A stretch of DNA of 64,000 bases from Neisseria meningitidis (GCA_923184405.1 OV299793.1:734906-798905); one strand, 5' to 3'. Positions 30,430-47,244 are shown, counted from the stretch's first letter. The notes: generated from the letters alone by a model not told the origin. Numbers and translations: made by a program.

Positions 30430-30583
30430 TATCTGGAAAAACAAAAACCAGTAGGAGTTACCTTGCTTTAACTCAAAGACAACGATTCTCTAAGGAGCTG
30501 AAGCAACGAATCACTAGGTTCCGCACTATCTGTACAGTCTGCGCCTCGCCGCCTTGTCCACAAATTTCTGTTAATCAAATATA
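30430..30583. repeat. Degraded Correia element
   Basis: Matches the ~155-bp CREE class in reverse orientation (AACAAAAACCAGTA, then CTCAAAGACAACGATTCTCTAA, CTGTACAGTCTGCG, CCTTGTCC, GTTAATC), with many mismatches and weak ends. It lies 23 nt past the ABC permease. Confidence 0.75.
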
Positions 30584-30602
30584 AATAAAAAAAGAAAAAC
30601 CT

Positions 30603-30632
30603 ATGCCGTCTGAAAGTATTTCAGACCGGCAT
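30603..30632. terminator. Inverted DUS pair
   Basis: ATGCCGTCTGAA followed by TTCAGACCGGCAT (one extra C) with a 5-nt loop. Confidence 0.8.
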
Positions 30633-30785
30633 CTATTAACCTCATTCAAAAAAGAATCACATCCATAGTATACTGTAGAAAGTTATTCAGTGAAAACATA
30701 GAGCCACTCATTCCCACGAAATTCGAAATCCAACCCGTGATCTCTGTTGTTAAGGTATTATTCGATAAGTTACAGTAGTGACAGG

Positions 30786-31080
30786 CCTAAATTCCCGCCT
30801 ACGCGCGAATGACTGTCCATCACTTTCGGTTTTTGAGATACATTCACGATACAGCTATGCAGTTTACGGAGTTCCCGCTGTCAAGGGAACGACGAATACA
30901 TCCATACGGAAACCTGCACCACGTCATTCCTAGGAGACGGACATTCTGTAATTCCCACAAGAACAGAAAGTCAAAATCAGATACCTATATTCCAATCATT
31001 CCCGCGTCAGGCGGGAATCTAGGTCTGTCAGATGTAGAATCTTATCGGTTAAAAAAATCTTCTCTAGGTTCCAAGTTCTA
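30786..31080. repeat. dRS3/NIME-type repeats
   Basis: Contains ATTCCCGCCTACGCGCGAATGA near 30790, a CATTCCTAGG half-site near 30925, and ATTCCCGCGTCAGGCGGGAAT near 31000, the last a full dRS3 unit. The intervening text (CATACGGAAACCTGCACCA) recurs in the 42.6-kb NIME cluster. Confidence 0.75.
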
Positions 31081-31127
31081 GAGTACAAACTGTACAGGAA
31101 TGACGACTGCACATAGCCGACGGTCTT

Positions 31128-31282
31128 TATGGCAGATTAACAAAAATCAGGACAAGTCGCCGAAGCCGCAGACAGAACAAATAGTAAAGAACCGATTGGC
31201 TTGGAGGTTAGGTATATCAGAGAATCGTTCTCTTTGAGCTAAGGTGAGGCAACGCTGTACTGGTTTTTGTTAATCAACTATA
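31128..31282. repeat. Correia element, ~155-bp class
   Basis: Starts at a worn TATGGCAGATTAACAAAAATC and ends TTTTTGTTAATCAACTATA. Contains GAGAATCGTTCTCTTTGAGC and the GACAAGTCGCCGAAGCCGCAG block. Confidence 0.9.
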
Positions 31283-31342
31283 CAAAGCAACGTCTCGGAG
31301 ATGATGAAAAAAGTGGGCTTGAAGGGTCGATCTGTCTACAAA

Positions 31343-31379
31343 ATGCCGTCTGAAGGCCATTGGTGCGTTCAGACGGCAT
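31343..31379. terminator. Inverted DUS pair after the sulfatase gene
   Basis: ATGCCGTCTGAA at 31343-31354 and TTCAGACGGCAT at 31368-31379, 6 nt past the stop of the minus-strand gene. Confidence 0.9.
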
Positions 31380-31384
31380 TGTTG

Positions 31385-32798
31385 TTAATTGATTTTGAAG
31401 TGCAGCCAGGCGACGTGCCCCTGTTTGAGGTAGCGGAAGGTTTCATTGAGGTTACCGACGGGCGGCGGATGGTCGCCGACGATGATGACTTCCAAGCCTT
31501 TCATTTCGGGGCGTTGGATTAAATCCGCCAGTTGGTCGAAGAATTGGGTGTGCAGGCTGAAATTGCGGCAGAGGTCGGTTTCGGCGGGCAGGCCGTATTC
31601 GGTGCATTTGAGCCTGTGGTTGAAAATGTCGGATTCGGGATAATCGGCGTGGCTGGTCAGGTCATCCAGTAAAACAGTCCCTTGTCGTGATTTTTGAAAA
31701 ATGCCGACACTTCGCCGAACAGCTCGCTGTCGCACACGCCGCCGAAAATCGCACAGCAATTTTTACCGATCAGGTTTTCGGCGGTTTTGATTTCTTGAAA
31801 GCCCGCCCTCGGATACCAGCTGAAGCGGTCGTAAAGCGAACTGCCCGCGCCGTGCATCGCAAAGGTGGCGTAACACCTCTTGTTTCAAACGGTTGGGGAG
31901 GCAGCGGGCAAATTTTTCGTCGGGCGCGCGGCCCAGTGCAAACCCGCGCAAACCGCCGTAGGCACACAGTTCGCGCATTTCGCGCTTCGACCGTCGCGCC
32001 GATAAAGGGAAAACTGCCGCTTTCCCAAACCGAAAAACGGTCTTTTGCGCCAGCAGTTTGGCAAAAGTGGCGTTTTGAAGTTCGGGATTGGTAAACAGCC
32101 CCCAAGATCCGGCGACGATAAAGAGGATTTTTTGAGATTTCGGCTCGTTCAGATGCGTGGCGGCACGCTGTTGATTGCCCAAGGGGAGGAAGACGGGATC
32201 GACCAGGCCGGCGGTAATAAAGTCGGCATTTTGGCTGACGGTGTAGAGCATCGCCTGACTTTTGGCGTAATAGAAGTTGTTTGCGCCGAAGATATTGGCC
32301 ATCGGCCCCGGTCGTAGTAACTCAAATGGTAAGGTGAAATAGTCGACTGCCGCCCAACAGCGGCGCAGACGGCAATGTGCGGAAGTCGGTTTTGGCGGCG
32401 GCTTTCTGCAACACAAACGGCATCGCCAGCATATACAGCAGCAACAGCCCGGTCATTATCTGATAAGGGGTGGGGGCGGTCAGGATGAAAGGAACGAGGT
32501 TGATGGCGCCGATGAGGTCCATAAAGGGAAAAGCTGGATCACCATCATCAGCCCGTCAAACAAAACCGCCAGCCAAAACGCCAATACGCAAGCAATTTTG
32601 ACGAAACGCCAAGGCAGGGCGATCAGCAGCGCGGCGGGAAGATAGTCCAAATTGACAATCAGACGGGCGGTGGCGGTCAGCAGTGCCAAAACCCAAAACA
32701 CCGCATTGGGGGCAAGCAGTATCAGCAGGGACAGCAGCAGCCGTTTCGGCAGGAATGGCAGCAGCGTCCATTGTTTGAAACAGGGTGTGAATATTCAT
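31385..32798 (-). CDS. Membrane-anchored sulfatase / phosphoethanolamine-transferase-superfamily protein (frameshifted)
   Basis: Alkaline-phosphatase superfamily enzyme with several N-terminal membrane helices and a periplasmic domain, as in LtaS and EptA-like proteins. Start MNIHTLFQTMDA at 32798, then in another frame LLPFLPKRLLLSLLILLAPN, VLALLTATARLIVNLDYLP, CVLAFWLAVLFDGLMMVIQ and MTGLLLLYMLAMPFVLQ. The catalytic domain has KILFIVAGSWGL (family: VxxESxG), GEMRELCAYGGLRG around 31960-32000, YATFAMHGAGSSLYDRFSWY (nearby frame), YWMTLTSHADYP and EVIIVGDHPPP, the metal-binding GDHxPP motif. Frame changes lie near 32760, 32540, 32340, 32050, 31870 and 31680. The Glu of the ES pair reads Gly. 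Substrate unknown. Confidence 0.75.
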
Positions 32799-32826
32799 CG
32801 TATTTCAGTTACGGTTGAAACTTCGC

Positions 32827-32950
32827 CACTCGGACATCTGTCCTTCGGGGCGGCAGGATCAGACTTTATTTGGGAGGCGTAACCCCTTCCAAATCAGGGC
32901 AACATATAGGGCGACGCTTTATATGTCGTCCTGTGTGTTGAAGCATCTAG
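32827..32950 (+). repeat. Structured ~122-bp repeat, copy 1
   Basis: Shares about 80% identity with 54686-54806. It opens CACTCGGACATC and holds two hairpins: TTTGGGAGG ... TTCCAAA near 32868-32892, and ACATATA ... TATATGT near 32900-32925, followed by GTGTGTTGAA. It lies 29 nt outside the start of the sulfatase gene, which reads away on the minus strand. The size and promoter-proximal place resemble the REP2/CREN repeats of meningococcus, but I cannot confirm that identity. Confidence 0.65.
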
Positions 32951-33182
32951 AATTTCTTTCTGAAACAGGGGTATTTGAAACAGAGAACCGGATGGCGGAA
33001 CGATGCCGTCGGGCGCGAAAGTGCGGCACGATGCGGCAGGGGTCGCGCGCGCGTGTCGGGGAAAGGAAAACAGGGAAAGGGCGGGCTGAAACCCTGCCTG
33101 AAGAAAAGGCGGGTTTGAGGGCGGAAAAAGGGGAATGCGCCGCGCAGAAAGTGCGTGCGTCGGCAGGAAGCGGGTTATAATT

Positions 33183-33217
<35 letters not shown>

Positions 33218-33329
33218 GCGTTTGTTTGTTTCGCATTTTGGGAGGGGCGGCGGATACGGTGTATCGCGCCGCTTTTTCAGAGTCGGATAAGGATGGCGAG
33301 GCTGTTGTCCGCAATCGGGCGGTGCGGTT

Positions 33330-36344
<3,015 letters not shown>

Positions 36345-36384
36345 ATGGCGTGTCTCCCGATTTTTGGTGGCGGCTTGGGGCGTA

Positions 36385-37239
36385 TTAGAACACATCGCGC
36401 CCGCCCCGTGTGCCGGAAATGCCGTCTGAATGTGCCCCCTCATGATTGAGGCTGATTCGGATTTCTCCGAAACCGACTTCCTGTACGATTCCGACCAAAC
36501 CTTCTTTGGCAAGCTCCAACAGTGCGATGAAGTTGACGACCACGTAAGCCGCGCCCTGTTCGGGATTGAACAGGTCGTGAAACCTGCATATCCCGTGTCC
36601 GTTCAAACGGCGCAGGATTGCCGTCATTTGCGCGCGCACGGAGATGGTTTCTTTGATTACTTCGTGGCTGCGCGTGTGTTTTGCCTGAGACAAAATACCC
36701 AGCCACGCTTGCGTCAAGTCGGTAATATAGACATCGGGCAGCTAGGCTTCGACGGCAATTTCCAGCGGAAGGTACGCCCACGCGAAATCCCGTTCGGCTC
36801 GAGGCAGCGCATCAAACCCCTGCGCCGCCAGCTTCATCTGTTCGTAAGCCAGCAGGCGGCGCACCAACTCGGCACGCGGGTCGGCTTCTTCGTCTTCGAC
36901 GGTTTCGGTACGCGGCAGCAGCAGGCGCGATTTGATTTCAATCAGCATTGCTGCCATCAAAAGATATTCCGCCGCCAAATCAAACTGATAGGTTTCTATT
37001 TGGGCGATGTAGTGCAGATACTGCTCGGTAATCTTCACCATCGGAATATCCAGTACGTCGATATTCTGTTTGCGGATCAGATACAGCAGTAGATCCAAAG
37101 GGCCTTGAAAGCTGCCCAATACGACTTTCAATGCATCGGGCGGAATAAACAAATCCTGCGGCAAATCGGTAACGGGTTGGCCGAATACCCATGCGACAGT
37201 GTGCTCGGATGGTGCAGATGGGGCAGGGATGGGCGGCAT
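36385..37239 (-). CDS. scpA: Segregation and condensation protein ScpA (in-frame stop)
   Basis: Kleisin subunit that bridges SMC heads. The core motif [29 protein letters not shown] is the ScpA N-terminal SMC-binding region (given here in part), followed by [31 protein letters not shown] and [18 protein letters not shown]. After EIAVEA a TAG at 36742-36744 replaces a sense codon; the frame then continues [17 protein letters not shown] to the winged-helix tail [17 protein letters not shown] and [16 protein letters not shown]. The last codons run through a DUS (36419-36430) to a stop at 36385, so the true end may be nearer 36425. Confidence 0.92.
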
Positions 37240-37450
37240 GGCGTGAATCGGTAAGTGGATTTTAATATAAGTTTACAAAAGAAAACAATCTGCCGACATT
37301 CACGCATAATGTGGTCGGGCAGATGTTCAGACGGCATTATAACGGCTTTTAAATGCAAATGTTTTGAAAAGGAGCAGGTTGTGAATACGGTTTTAGGCGT
37401 GCCGATGTTGGTTTTTCTGAACCGACAGCTTGATTGCCGCGTTTGTTCAA

Positions 37451-37480
37451 ATGCCGTCTGAATCCTGTTTCAGACGGCAT
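37451..37480. terminator. Inverted DUS pair before tcdA
   Basis: ATGCCGTCTGAA at 37451-37462 and TTCAGACGGCAT at 37469-37480, 4 nt past the tcdA stop. Confidence 0.9.
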
Positions 37481-37483
37481 TAC

Positions 37484-38259
37484 TTATTTTTTGCCTGCGA
37501 TATGTTCCACCGAAGCCTGTGCGCAATATAGCCCGAACGAAGCGGTAACGAGCATGCTTGCACCGTAGCCGGCGCACGACAAGCCCTGTGGAGCGGCATC
37601 GGCAGAACACGCCGCGCCCGATTGCGGAGGCATGATAAATTCGGTTGAGAACACGCACGGCACGCGCAATTTGGCTTTCGTATCGCGGCGGAAGCCATAG
37701 CGATTACGCAAGGAGTAGCGCAGGTTGGCAAACAGCGGATCGTGGGTTACCCAGCTCAAATCGGCGGTTCGAATTAAGGCCGGAATTTTCAGTCCGCCTG
37801 TGCCGCCGCTGAGGACAAACGGTTGTTTGCGTTCCACAAAATAAGCCGCCATTGCCGCTTTGACGCGCACATGGTCGATCGCGTCAATGACGAAATCAAA
37901 ACCTTTTCCGAAGCATTCCGCCAAATTGTCTTCGGTAACGAAATCTTCAATTTCAAACACTTCGCATTGCGGATTGATTTGGGTAATGCGTTCGCGCAAG
38001 GCGGTAACTTTTGCATTGCCGAAGTCGCCTATTAGGGCGCGCAGCTGGCGGTTGACATCCGATCCGGCAACGTTGTCCAAATCAATCAAAGTCAAACGTC
38101 CGATGCCCGTCCGCGCCAAAGCCTCGACCGCCCACGAGCCGACACCGCCCACGCCGACTACGCAGACGTGTGCCTGTGAAAAGTGCGCCAAGGCAGAGTC
38201 TCCGTAGAGTCCGGCGATACCGCCAAGCGTCGCGAAGAGGTCAAAGCGTTGTCGGACAT
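37484..38259 (-). CDS. tcdA: tRNA threonylcarbamoyladenosine dehydratase TcdA
   Basis: E1-like enzyme that cyclises t6A37 of tRNAs in an ATP-dependent reaction. After a short start MSDNALTSSRR at 38259, a frame change near 38200 leads into GIAGLYGDSALAHFSQAHVC, then the Rossmann ATP site VVGVGGVGSWAVEALARTGIG, LTLIDLDNVAGSDVNRQ, EDNLAECFGKGFDFVIDAID and FVLSGGTGG. The C terminus is VTASFGLYCAQASVEHIAGK. The ThiF fold and the length of about 255 residues fit TcdA (CsdL/YgdL) rather than MoeB or ThiF, which are alternatives. Confidence 0.85.
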
Positions 38260-38475
38260 GGTCGAATCCTGCAAGATTGCGTCAAATCAAAACGTGAACG
38301 AAAGCATTTAAAAAATGCCTGACTGCACGGAAGCGGCATATTATACTGGAAAGCGGTCAGGCTGTTCGGCTGTTGTACAAAGCCCGACGGCGGGTCTATA
38401 ATGAAACGGCGCAAACCGTCCCTGCGCCCATCCGATAAGAGGGCACCGCGAGGCGGTGCAAAAGGAGAATACGAT

Positions 38476-38937
38476 ATGTACAAACATCTGGTCGTTGCCG
38501 TTGACGGCAGTGAAACGTCCATCAATGCCCTGAAACATGCCGCCGAGCTTGCAGGAGTCAACAGGCGCGCCTGACTTTGTGCACGTTGCCAATCCTGCCG
38601 AATATATGGCGCTCGCCCCCGAATTTTTGCAACACGAAAGCTGCGAAGCCGCCGCCGTCGCGCAAGGCAACGAAGTTTTGGATGCCGCCGAGCGCACCGC
38701 CCGGGAACTGGGTGTGGAAAATACCGTCAAACACCTGCTGGTTGCCAATAAGGGTGCGCGTGAAATGGCGCAGGATTTGGTTGATTATGCCGATGAAAAC
38801 GGTGCCGACTTGCTGGTGTTGGGTACGCACGGACGTACCGGACTGATGCACCTTTAATGGGCAGTTTTGCCGAAACGGTAATGCGCCAAAGCCACCTGCC
38901 GCTTTTGATTATCCGCAGCAAAGCCGAAGAGGCGTAG
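38476..38937 (+). CDS. Universal stress protein, UspA family (frameshifted)
   Basis: Cytoplasmic stress protein with an ATP-binding-type fold. An AAAGGAG site 8 nt upstream sets the start MYKHLVVAVDGSETSINALKH. After a frame change near 38570 it reads FVHVANPAEYMALAPEFLQH and LDAAERTARELGVENTVKHL. LVLGTHGRTGLMHL is the nucleotide-binding G-2x-G-R motif. A second change near 38855 gives LMGSFAETVMRQSHLPLLII and RSKAEEA. The G-x-xG-9x-G(S/T) pattern is complete across the break, pointing to an ATP-binding Usp. A hairpin terminator follows. Confidence 0.9.
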
Positions 38938-38952
38938 AAATTTTCAGTTTGA

Positions 38953-38989
38953 AGGCCTTAAATGTGATTTTTCATATTTAAGGCTTTTT
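38953..38989. terminator. Terminator between uspA and rph
   Basis: Stem GCCTTAAAT / ATTTAAGGC with a loop of about a dozen bases, followed by T residues, 16 nt past the uspA stop. Confidence 0.8.
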
Positions 38990-39018
38990 AATTTATCTGT
39001 TTTTAACGGGAGGGCAGT

Positions 39019-39743
39019 ATGCCTGATTACATCCGCATCTCGCGCGCCGCGGACAGCCTGCGCGATATCAAAATCACCCCTCATTTCCTGCCGCATACGG
39101 ACGGTTCGTGCCTTATTGAATGCGGCAATACCAAAGTGATTTGTACCGCTTCCATAGATGAAACGTCCCGCCGTTTCTGCGCGGTAAAAACCAAGGCTGG
39201 GTAACGGCGGAATACAGGATGCCGCCTGCCTCAACTGCTTACCGGATGCGCCGCGAAGCTTCGGCGGGCAAACAGTCCGGGCGCACATAAGAAATCCAAC
39301 GCCTTATCGGGCGTTCGCTACGCGCAGTCGTAGATATGGAAAAACTCGGCGAACGACAAATCTTGATTGACTGCGATGTGATTCAGGCAGATGGCGGTAC
39401 GAGCACGGCTTCGATTAACGGTGCGTTTGTCGCGCTGCAAATCGCCGTCGGCAAACTGGTTTCAGACGGCATTTTGAGTGAAAACCCCATCCGCGAAGCC
39501 GTTGCCGCTGTATCAGTAGGCGTAGTGAACGGCGTGCCGCTTTTGATTTGGATTATCCCGAAGACCCGGTTGCGACAGTGATGAGAATATCGTCATGACC
39601 GCATCGGGAAAAATCATCGAAATCCAAGGTACGGCGGAAGACGCGCCGTTCAGTTTGGACGAATTGGGCAAACTGGTTGCACTGGCGCAAAAGGCATAGG
39701 CGAACAGCTGCAACACCAGCAAAATGCGTTGTCCGCCGCCTGA
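39019..39743 (+). CDS. rph: Ribonuclease PH (frameshifted)
   Basis: Phosphorolytic exoribonuclease that trims tRNA 3' ends. Start [20 protein letters not shown], then [20 protein letters not shown] and, across breaks, [15 protein letters not shown] and [20 protein letters not shown]. In a further frame [20 protein letters not shown] is followed by [20 protein letters not shown] and the C-terminal [20 protein letters not shown]. Frame changes lie near 39165, 39285, 39330 and 39555. About 242 residues. A SD GGGAGG precedes the start by 8 nt. Confidence 0.95.
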
Positions 39744-39754
39744 TTGTCGTCCGG

Positions 39755-39783
39755 ATGCCGTCTGAAAACCGTTCAGACGGCAT
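39755..39783. terminator. Inverted DUS pair after rph
   Basis: ATGCCGTCTGAA and TTCAGACGGCAT separated by 5 nt, 11 nt past the rph stop. Confidence 0.9.
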
Positions 39784-39944
39784 TTTGTCAACAATCTGAA
39801 AGAACAGGTTTTTCGCTGACAGCTGTCAAACGGCAGGCAAGAAAGCGCAGTCCGTTCTTGAACTTCATGTAAAAAATAGTAATAATAGCCGCTTTTCCAG
39901 CAAACCATGCTGCCCGACCAATCCCACACAAGAAAGCACGAAAC

Positions 39945-41153
39945 ATGGCGTTCATCGTCCATAAATACGGCGGCACATCCGAAGGCTCGCCTGAACGCAT
40001 TAAAAACGTAGACAAACGTGACGCCAAAGACTGCGCCAAGCGACACGACATCGTCGTCGCAGTATCCGAAATGAGCGGTGAAACCAACCGCCTATCGCGT
40101 TGGCGCACGAAATGAAGGAGCATCCCGATCCGCGCGAATTGACGTGACTCTGTCAACAAATGAATAAGTAAACATCGGCCTTTGGCGATAGCATTGAAAG
40201 ACATCGGCGTGGAAGCCAAAGCTACACCGAACTGGCAGGTCGCCCAAAAAACCGATACCGCCCACACCAAAGCCCGCATCGAAAGCATTGATGACGAAAA
40301 AGCGTGCCGACCTTGCCGCAAATAAAGACGTCATCGTCGCTGGTTTCCAAGGCATCAGCAGCGAACGCGACATTTAATGCTGTACGCGGCGGCTCCGACA
40401 CCTCCGCTGTTGCGCTCGCCGCAGCCCTCAAAGCAGACGAATGCCAAAGCTATACAGACGTGGACGGCGTTTACATTACCGACCTCAGCGTCGTACTCCG
40501 AAGCGCGCCGCATGGATACAGTAACGTTTAAAGAGATGATTTAGCTGGCAGCCTTGGATCGAAAGTTTTGCAAAGCTGTTCAGAAGAATATGCCGGAAAT
40601 TACAAAGTGCGCCTGCGCGTACTGAGCAGCCTGCAAGACGGCGGCAACGGCACCATAATTACCTTTGAAGAGGACGACAATATGGAAAGAGCTGCCACAA
40701 CCGATATCGCATTCGACAAAACCAAGCCCGCATCAACGTGCGCGGCGTACCCGACAAACCCGGCGTCGCCTATCAGATTTTAGGCGCGGTTGCCGATGCC
40801 AACATCGAAGTCGATATGATTATCCAAAATGTCGGCAGCGAAGGCACAACCGATTTTTCCTTTACCGTACCGCGCGGCGATTACAAGCAGACTTTGGAAA
40901 TCCTGTCGGAACGTCAAGACAGTATCGGCGCGGCTTCTATCGACGGCGGCGACACCGTGTGCAAAGTCTCCGCAGTCGGTTTAGGTATGCGTTCGCACGT
41001 CGGTGTAATGCCAAAATCTTCCGCACGCTTGCCGAAGAAGGTATCAACATCCAAATGATTTCCACCTCCGAAATCAAAGTTTCCGTATTGATTGATGAAA
41101 AATACATGGAACTGGCAACTAGGGTATTGCATAAAGCCTTTAATTTGGGCTGA
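39945..41153 (+). CDS. lysC: Aspartokinase LysC (heavily frameshifted)
   Basis: First step from aspartate to lysine, threonine and diaminopimelate. Start [20 protein letters not shown] has the KYGGTS phosphate-binding motif. Then [61 protein letters not shown] and DVDGVYITD. The regulatory ACT pair is visible as [40 protein letters not shown] and [20 protein letters not shown], ending VLHKAFNLG. More than six breaks lie between 40020 and 41010. The 1209-nt span fits the usual 400-405 residues. Confidence 0.95.
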
Positions 41154-41274
41154 TGTTTCACGGTTTGAAACGGACAACGCCACTGCCTTTATCCGGCAGT
41201 GGCGTTTAGTCTGCCGCCCGAATGTTCGGACGGCATATTTTGACTTTGGAACAAAAAATATAGTGGATTAAATT

Positions 41275-41428
41275 TATAGTGGATTAACAAAAATCAGGAC
41301 AAGGCGACGAAGCCGCAGACAGTACAAATAGTACGGAACTGATTCACTTGGTGCTTCAGCACCTTAGAGAATCGTTCTCTTTGAGCTAAGGCGAGGCAAC
41401 GCCGTACTGGTTTTGTTAATCCACTATA
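41275..41428. repeat. Correia element, ~154-bp class, next to a partial short-class end
   Basis: TATAGTGGATTAACAAAAATC to GTTAATCCACTATA. Immediately left, at 41259-41274, is TATAGTGGATTAAATT, the end sequence of the short class seen at 22322. This suggests insertion of one element into another. Confidence 0.95.
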
Positions 41429-42860
41429 CATCCCGTCATTCCCATCGAAAGTGGGAATCTAGAAATTTAATGTTGCGGCACTAGCCAAAAAAACCGAAAC
41501 CGAACGGACTAGATTCCCGCCTGCGCGGGAATGACGGCGGAGCGGTTTCTGTTTTTTCCGATAAATACCCACAAGCTAAAATCCCATTATTTTCACAAAA
41601 CAGAAAACCAAAAACAGCAACCTGAAATTCGTCATTCCCGCGAAAGTGGGAATCCAGTGCGTTGAGTTTCAGCTATTTAGAATAAATTTTGAAACTCGAA
41701 TCCCGTCATTCCTACATAACTGAACGAAGTACAATGGGAACCAGGTAGGAAAAATCAGTCATTTCCGATAAATTACCTATAGCATTTGAATGAAAACCGA
41801 AATTAAGCCTGTGCGGCAAACACGAATTTTAGGTTAAAGACATAAATGGAGTGAAAAGACATTAAAAGACCCGCAGACATTTAACACGGAAATGAAAAAC
41901 ACTAGAAAATATTAAAGTTGCGGCACGAGACCCAAAAAAAAGCAAAAATCGAACGGACCGAATGACCGCTAGACGCTCGAAATCAAGACCAAAGAGATGG
42001 CAGGGTTGAGGCATTCCAGACCGAAAAACGCAACACACACCGCCGGCATTCCCACGAAAGTTAGACTCCAGAAACCTAATCTTGCAGACATCAGAAACAA
42101 ATAACCGAAACCGAACGGACTAGATTCCCGCCTGCGGTTGACGAATCCATCCATGCGGAAATTGCACCACGTTCAGTTACGTAAGTGCGAATCCAGTTTT
42201 TGAGTTTCAGTCATTTCCCGATAAATTGCCTTAGCAGTTGAATGTCTAGATTCCCGCCTGTGCGGGCCGGGCGAATGACAGAATGGGGTCATCCATTGAC
42301 CGAAACCTGATCCCCGTCCACTTACCCACGAAAGTAGGAATCTAGAAACTAATGTTGCGTCAATAGCCAAAAAAGCCAAAACAGAAAGGACTAGATTCCC
42401 GACTCCCGGGAATGACGGATTATAAATTAAGGCAATAACTAGGAAAAACAGCAACAGCTACACCGTCATTCCACGAAGTAGGAATCTTGAGAGTTGATGT
42501 TGCGGCATTAGCCAAAAAAACCGAAACCGAACGGACTAGATTCCCGCCTGCAAAGAAATGACGGAAGCCATCCATACGGAAACCTGCACCACGTCATTCC
42601 CACGAAAGTGGGAATCCAGATTTCGAGTTTCAGTCATTTCCGATAAATTGCCTTAGCGTTGAATGTCTAGATTCCCGCCTGCGCGGGAATGACGAATCCA
42701 TCCATACGGAAACCTGCACCGCGTCATTCCCACGAAAGTGGGAATCCAGTTTTGAGTTTCAGTCATTTTCGATAAATTGCCTTAGCATTGAATGTCTAGA
42801 TTCCCGCTTTTGCGGGAATGACGACTCATAAATTACCCGAAACAACCAAAATAACCGAAA
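41429..42860. repeat. NIME cluster: dRS3 repeats and spacer repeats
   Basis: About fourteen dRS3-type units (ATTCCC-8 nt-GGGAAT), for example near 41512, 41634, 42596, 42671, 42727 and 42798, alternate with recurring 50-80-bp blocks such as GTTTCAGTCATTTCCGATAAATTGCC (in part) and GAAACCTGCACC. No gene is supported in these 1.4 kb. NIME arrays like this are a meningococcal hallmark and serve as recombination targets. Confidence 0.92.
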
Positions 42861-42969
42861 TCAAAAAATGGCTTCCTGCGTGGGAATGAAATGGATTTTT
42901 CTTTGAGTTGCCGATGCGATAAAACGGATTGGCATAGGCTTGCGGCAGGATGATGCGTTTGGGAAACAA

Positions 42970-42998
42970 ATGCCGTCTGAAAGGCTTTCAGACGGCAT
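42970..42998. terminator. Inverted DUS pair after cbpA
   Basis: ATGCCGTCTGAA at 42970-42981 and TTCAGACGGCAT at 42987-42998, 39 nt beyond the cbpA stop. Confidence 0.9.
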
Positions 42999-43036
42999 TT
43001 TGGCTTTTGCGGTTTTCCACAAAACGCGGGCTGCCT

Positions 43037-45902
<2,866 letters not shown>

Positions 45903-47141
45903 ATATCTTTTATTATGGTGATTAACCAAATTTCAAGCAAAAAAATGCGAAAATTAAAGAAAGCTATTAATTGGCAATCAAACACGACTCTCAAAGGTAC
46001 TGAAGCAAAAAGAAGAATCCAATCCGTAAAGTGGCACTGTCGGCGACTCAACGCTAACATATAAAGCTTTGATTAGATATGACGCAATTGTGAGAGATGA
46101 CGAGGCGGGCATCACCCAGCAGAGAAAACCAACACAGGCGATAGATTAACAGATGTCGGAATCTCGGGGTCAGTTAACTCCGAAAAATGCTCTCAGTAAA
46201 CTTAAAGATTCATTCTCTACATTACTACACTTGAATACTGGAAATGAAAAATTAAAAGTAACTTACGGCTAATTGTAAAACTTTCCACTTCAGTGTGACC
46301 CTGAACAATGTAAGGAAACTTATCAACCGTCAAAACCACGCAGACAGGAAGCTAGGTCAATTCACTTTAAGTAATTTCCGATAAAGGCAAGTTGCTCTCC
46401 ATTTCTAGATTCCCACTATCGAGGGAATGACAAATCAGCAAGTACCCTTACAGACAGGTTTCAAGTTATGCTGAAATGGCACAGGGAGAAGAAAATGAGA
46501 GAAATCAATAACAAACAAATAAGAATCAAGTCTGTTCAGTTACAGTTATTTCAGCTAAATGCCTGCAGCTTTTCATTTCTAGATTGACACTTTCGTGGGA
46601 ATGACGGTTCAGTTGCTACGGTTACTGTCAAGTCTCGGCTATGTTGGAATTTCAGGAAACTTATAAATCGTCAATTCCCGCGCAGGCGGGAATCTAGTCT
46701 ATTCGGTTTCAGTTATTTCCGATAAATGCCTGATGCATTTCACTTCTAGATTCCCACTTTCGTGGGAACGACGAATCAGTTGCAAGACACAATGCCCGAG
46801 CGTTTAGCTTGATGTTAGAATTCCGGGAAACTTATGAATCGTCATTCCCGCGCAGGCGGGAATTCAGTCTGTCCGGTACGGAAACTTATCGGACAAAACG
46901 GTTACTACAGATTTTATCTTCTAGATACCCACTTTCGTGCAATGACGGGATCGCAGCTTTCCTTTAAATTACCTGTTTATCTGCGCAACGATCAAATTTT
47001 GACTGCCCGCGGAATTTACTGCAAAATAACACAAACTGTTTGCTGGCATAACTATGAGCAGACGGCAATCTGCGAACCATAAAACAAAAACAATATTCAA
47101 AGATTCAACCAGAAAGTACAAAACCTCAACGAATTGTACTA

Positions 47142-47244
47142 AACAATAAACAGTCAGACAATTAGGAAATATACTAGCATTTTTTCAGGCGGCGAAACAT
47201 TAAAAGTGTAAATTTGATATACCGTCTGAAGATTTCAATTGGAT
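47142..47244. repeat. Duplicated cbpA upstream segment, copy B
   Basis: Shares CAATAAACAGTCAGACAAT and CTGAAGATTTCAATTGGAT with copy A at 45792-45902. It abuts the left end of the Correia element at 47248. Confidence 0.8.

Noticed and set aside
33000..33130. GC-rich Arg/Glu-rich frame just before the GCTT tract
   Set aside because: Low-complexity composition with no motif; treated as part of the uncertain tract locus rather than a separate gene.
37378..37463. 27-codon frame with GTG start after AAGGAG, ending in a DUS
   Set aside because: Good ribosome site but no similarity to anything I know, and the stop comes from the uptake sequence. It could be a fragment; not supported as a gene.
41429..42860. 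Regularly spaced dyad repeats that could be taken for a CRISPR array
   Set aside because: The units are the 20-bp dRS3 palindrome with variable cores, the spacers are themselves repeated, spacing is irregular, and no cas gene is near. This is a NIME cluster.
46834..47082. Open frame starting MNRHSRAGGN, and a similar one at 47441-47743
   Set aside because: Both simply translate dRS3 units; the same RHSRAGGN words recur wherever the repeat is read in that frame.
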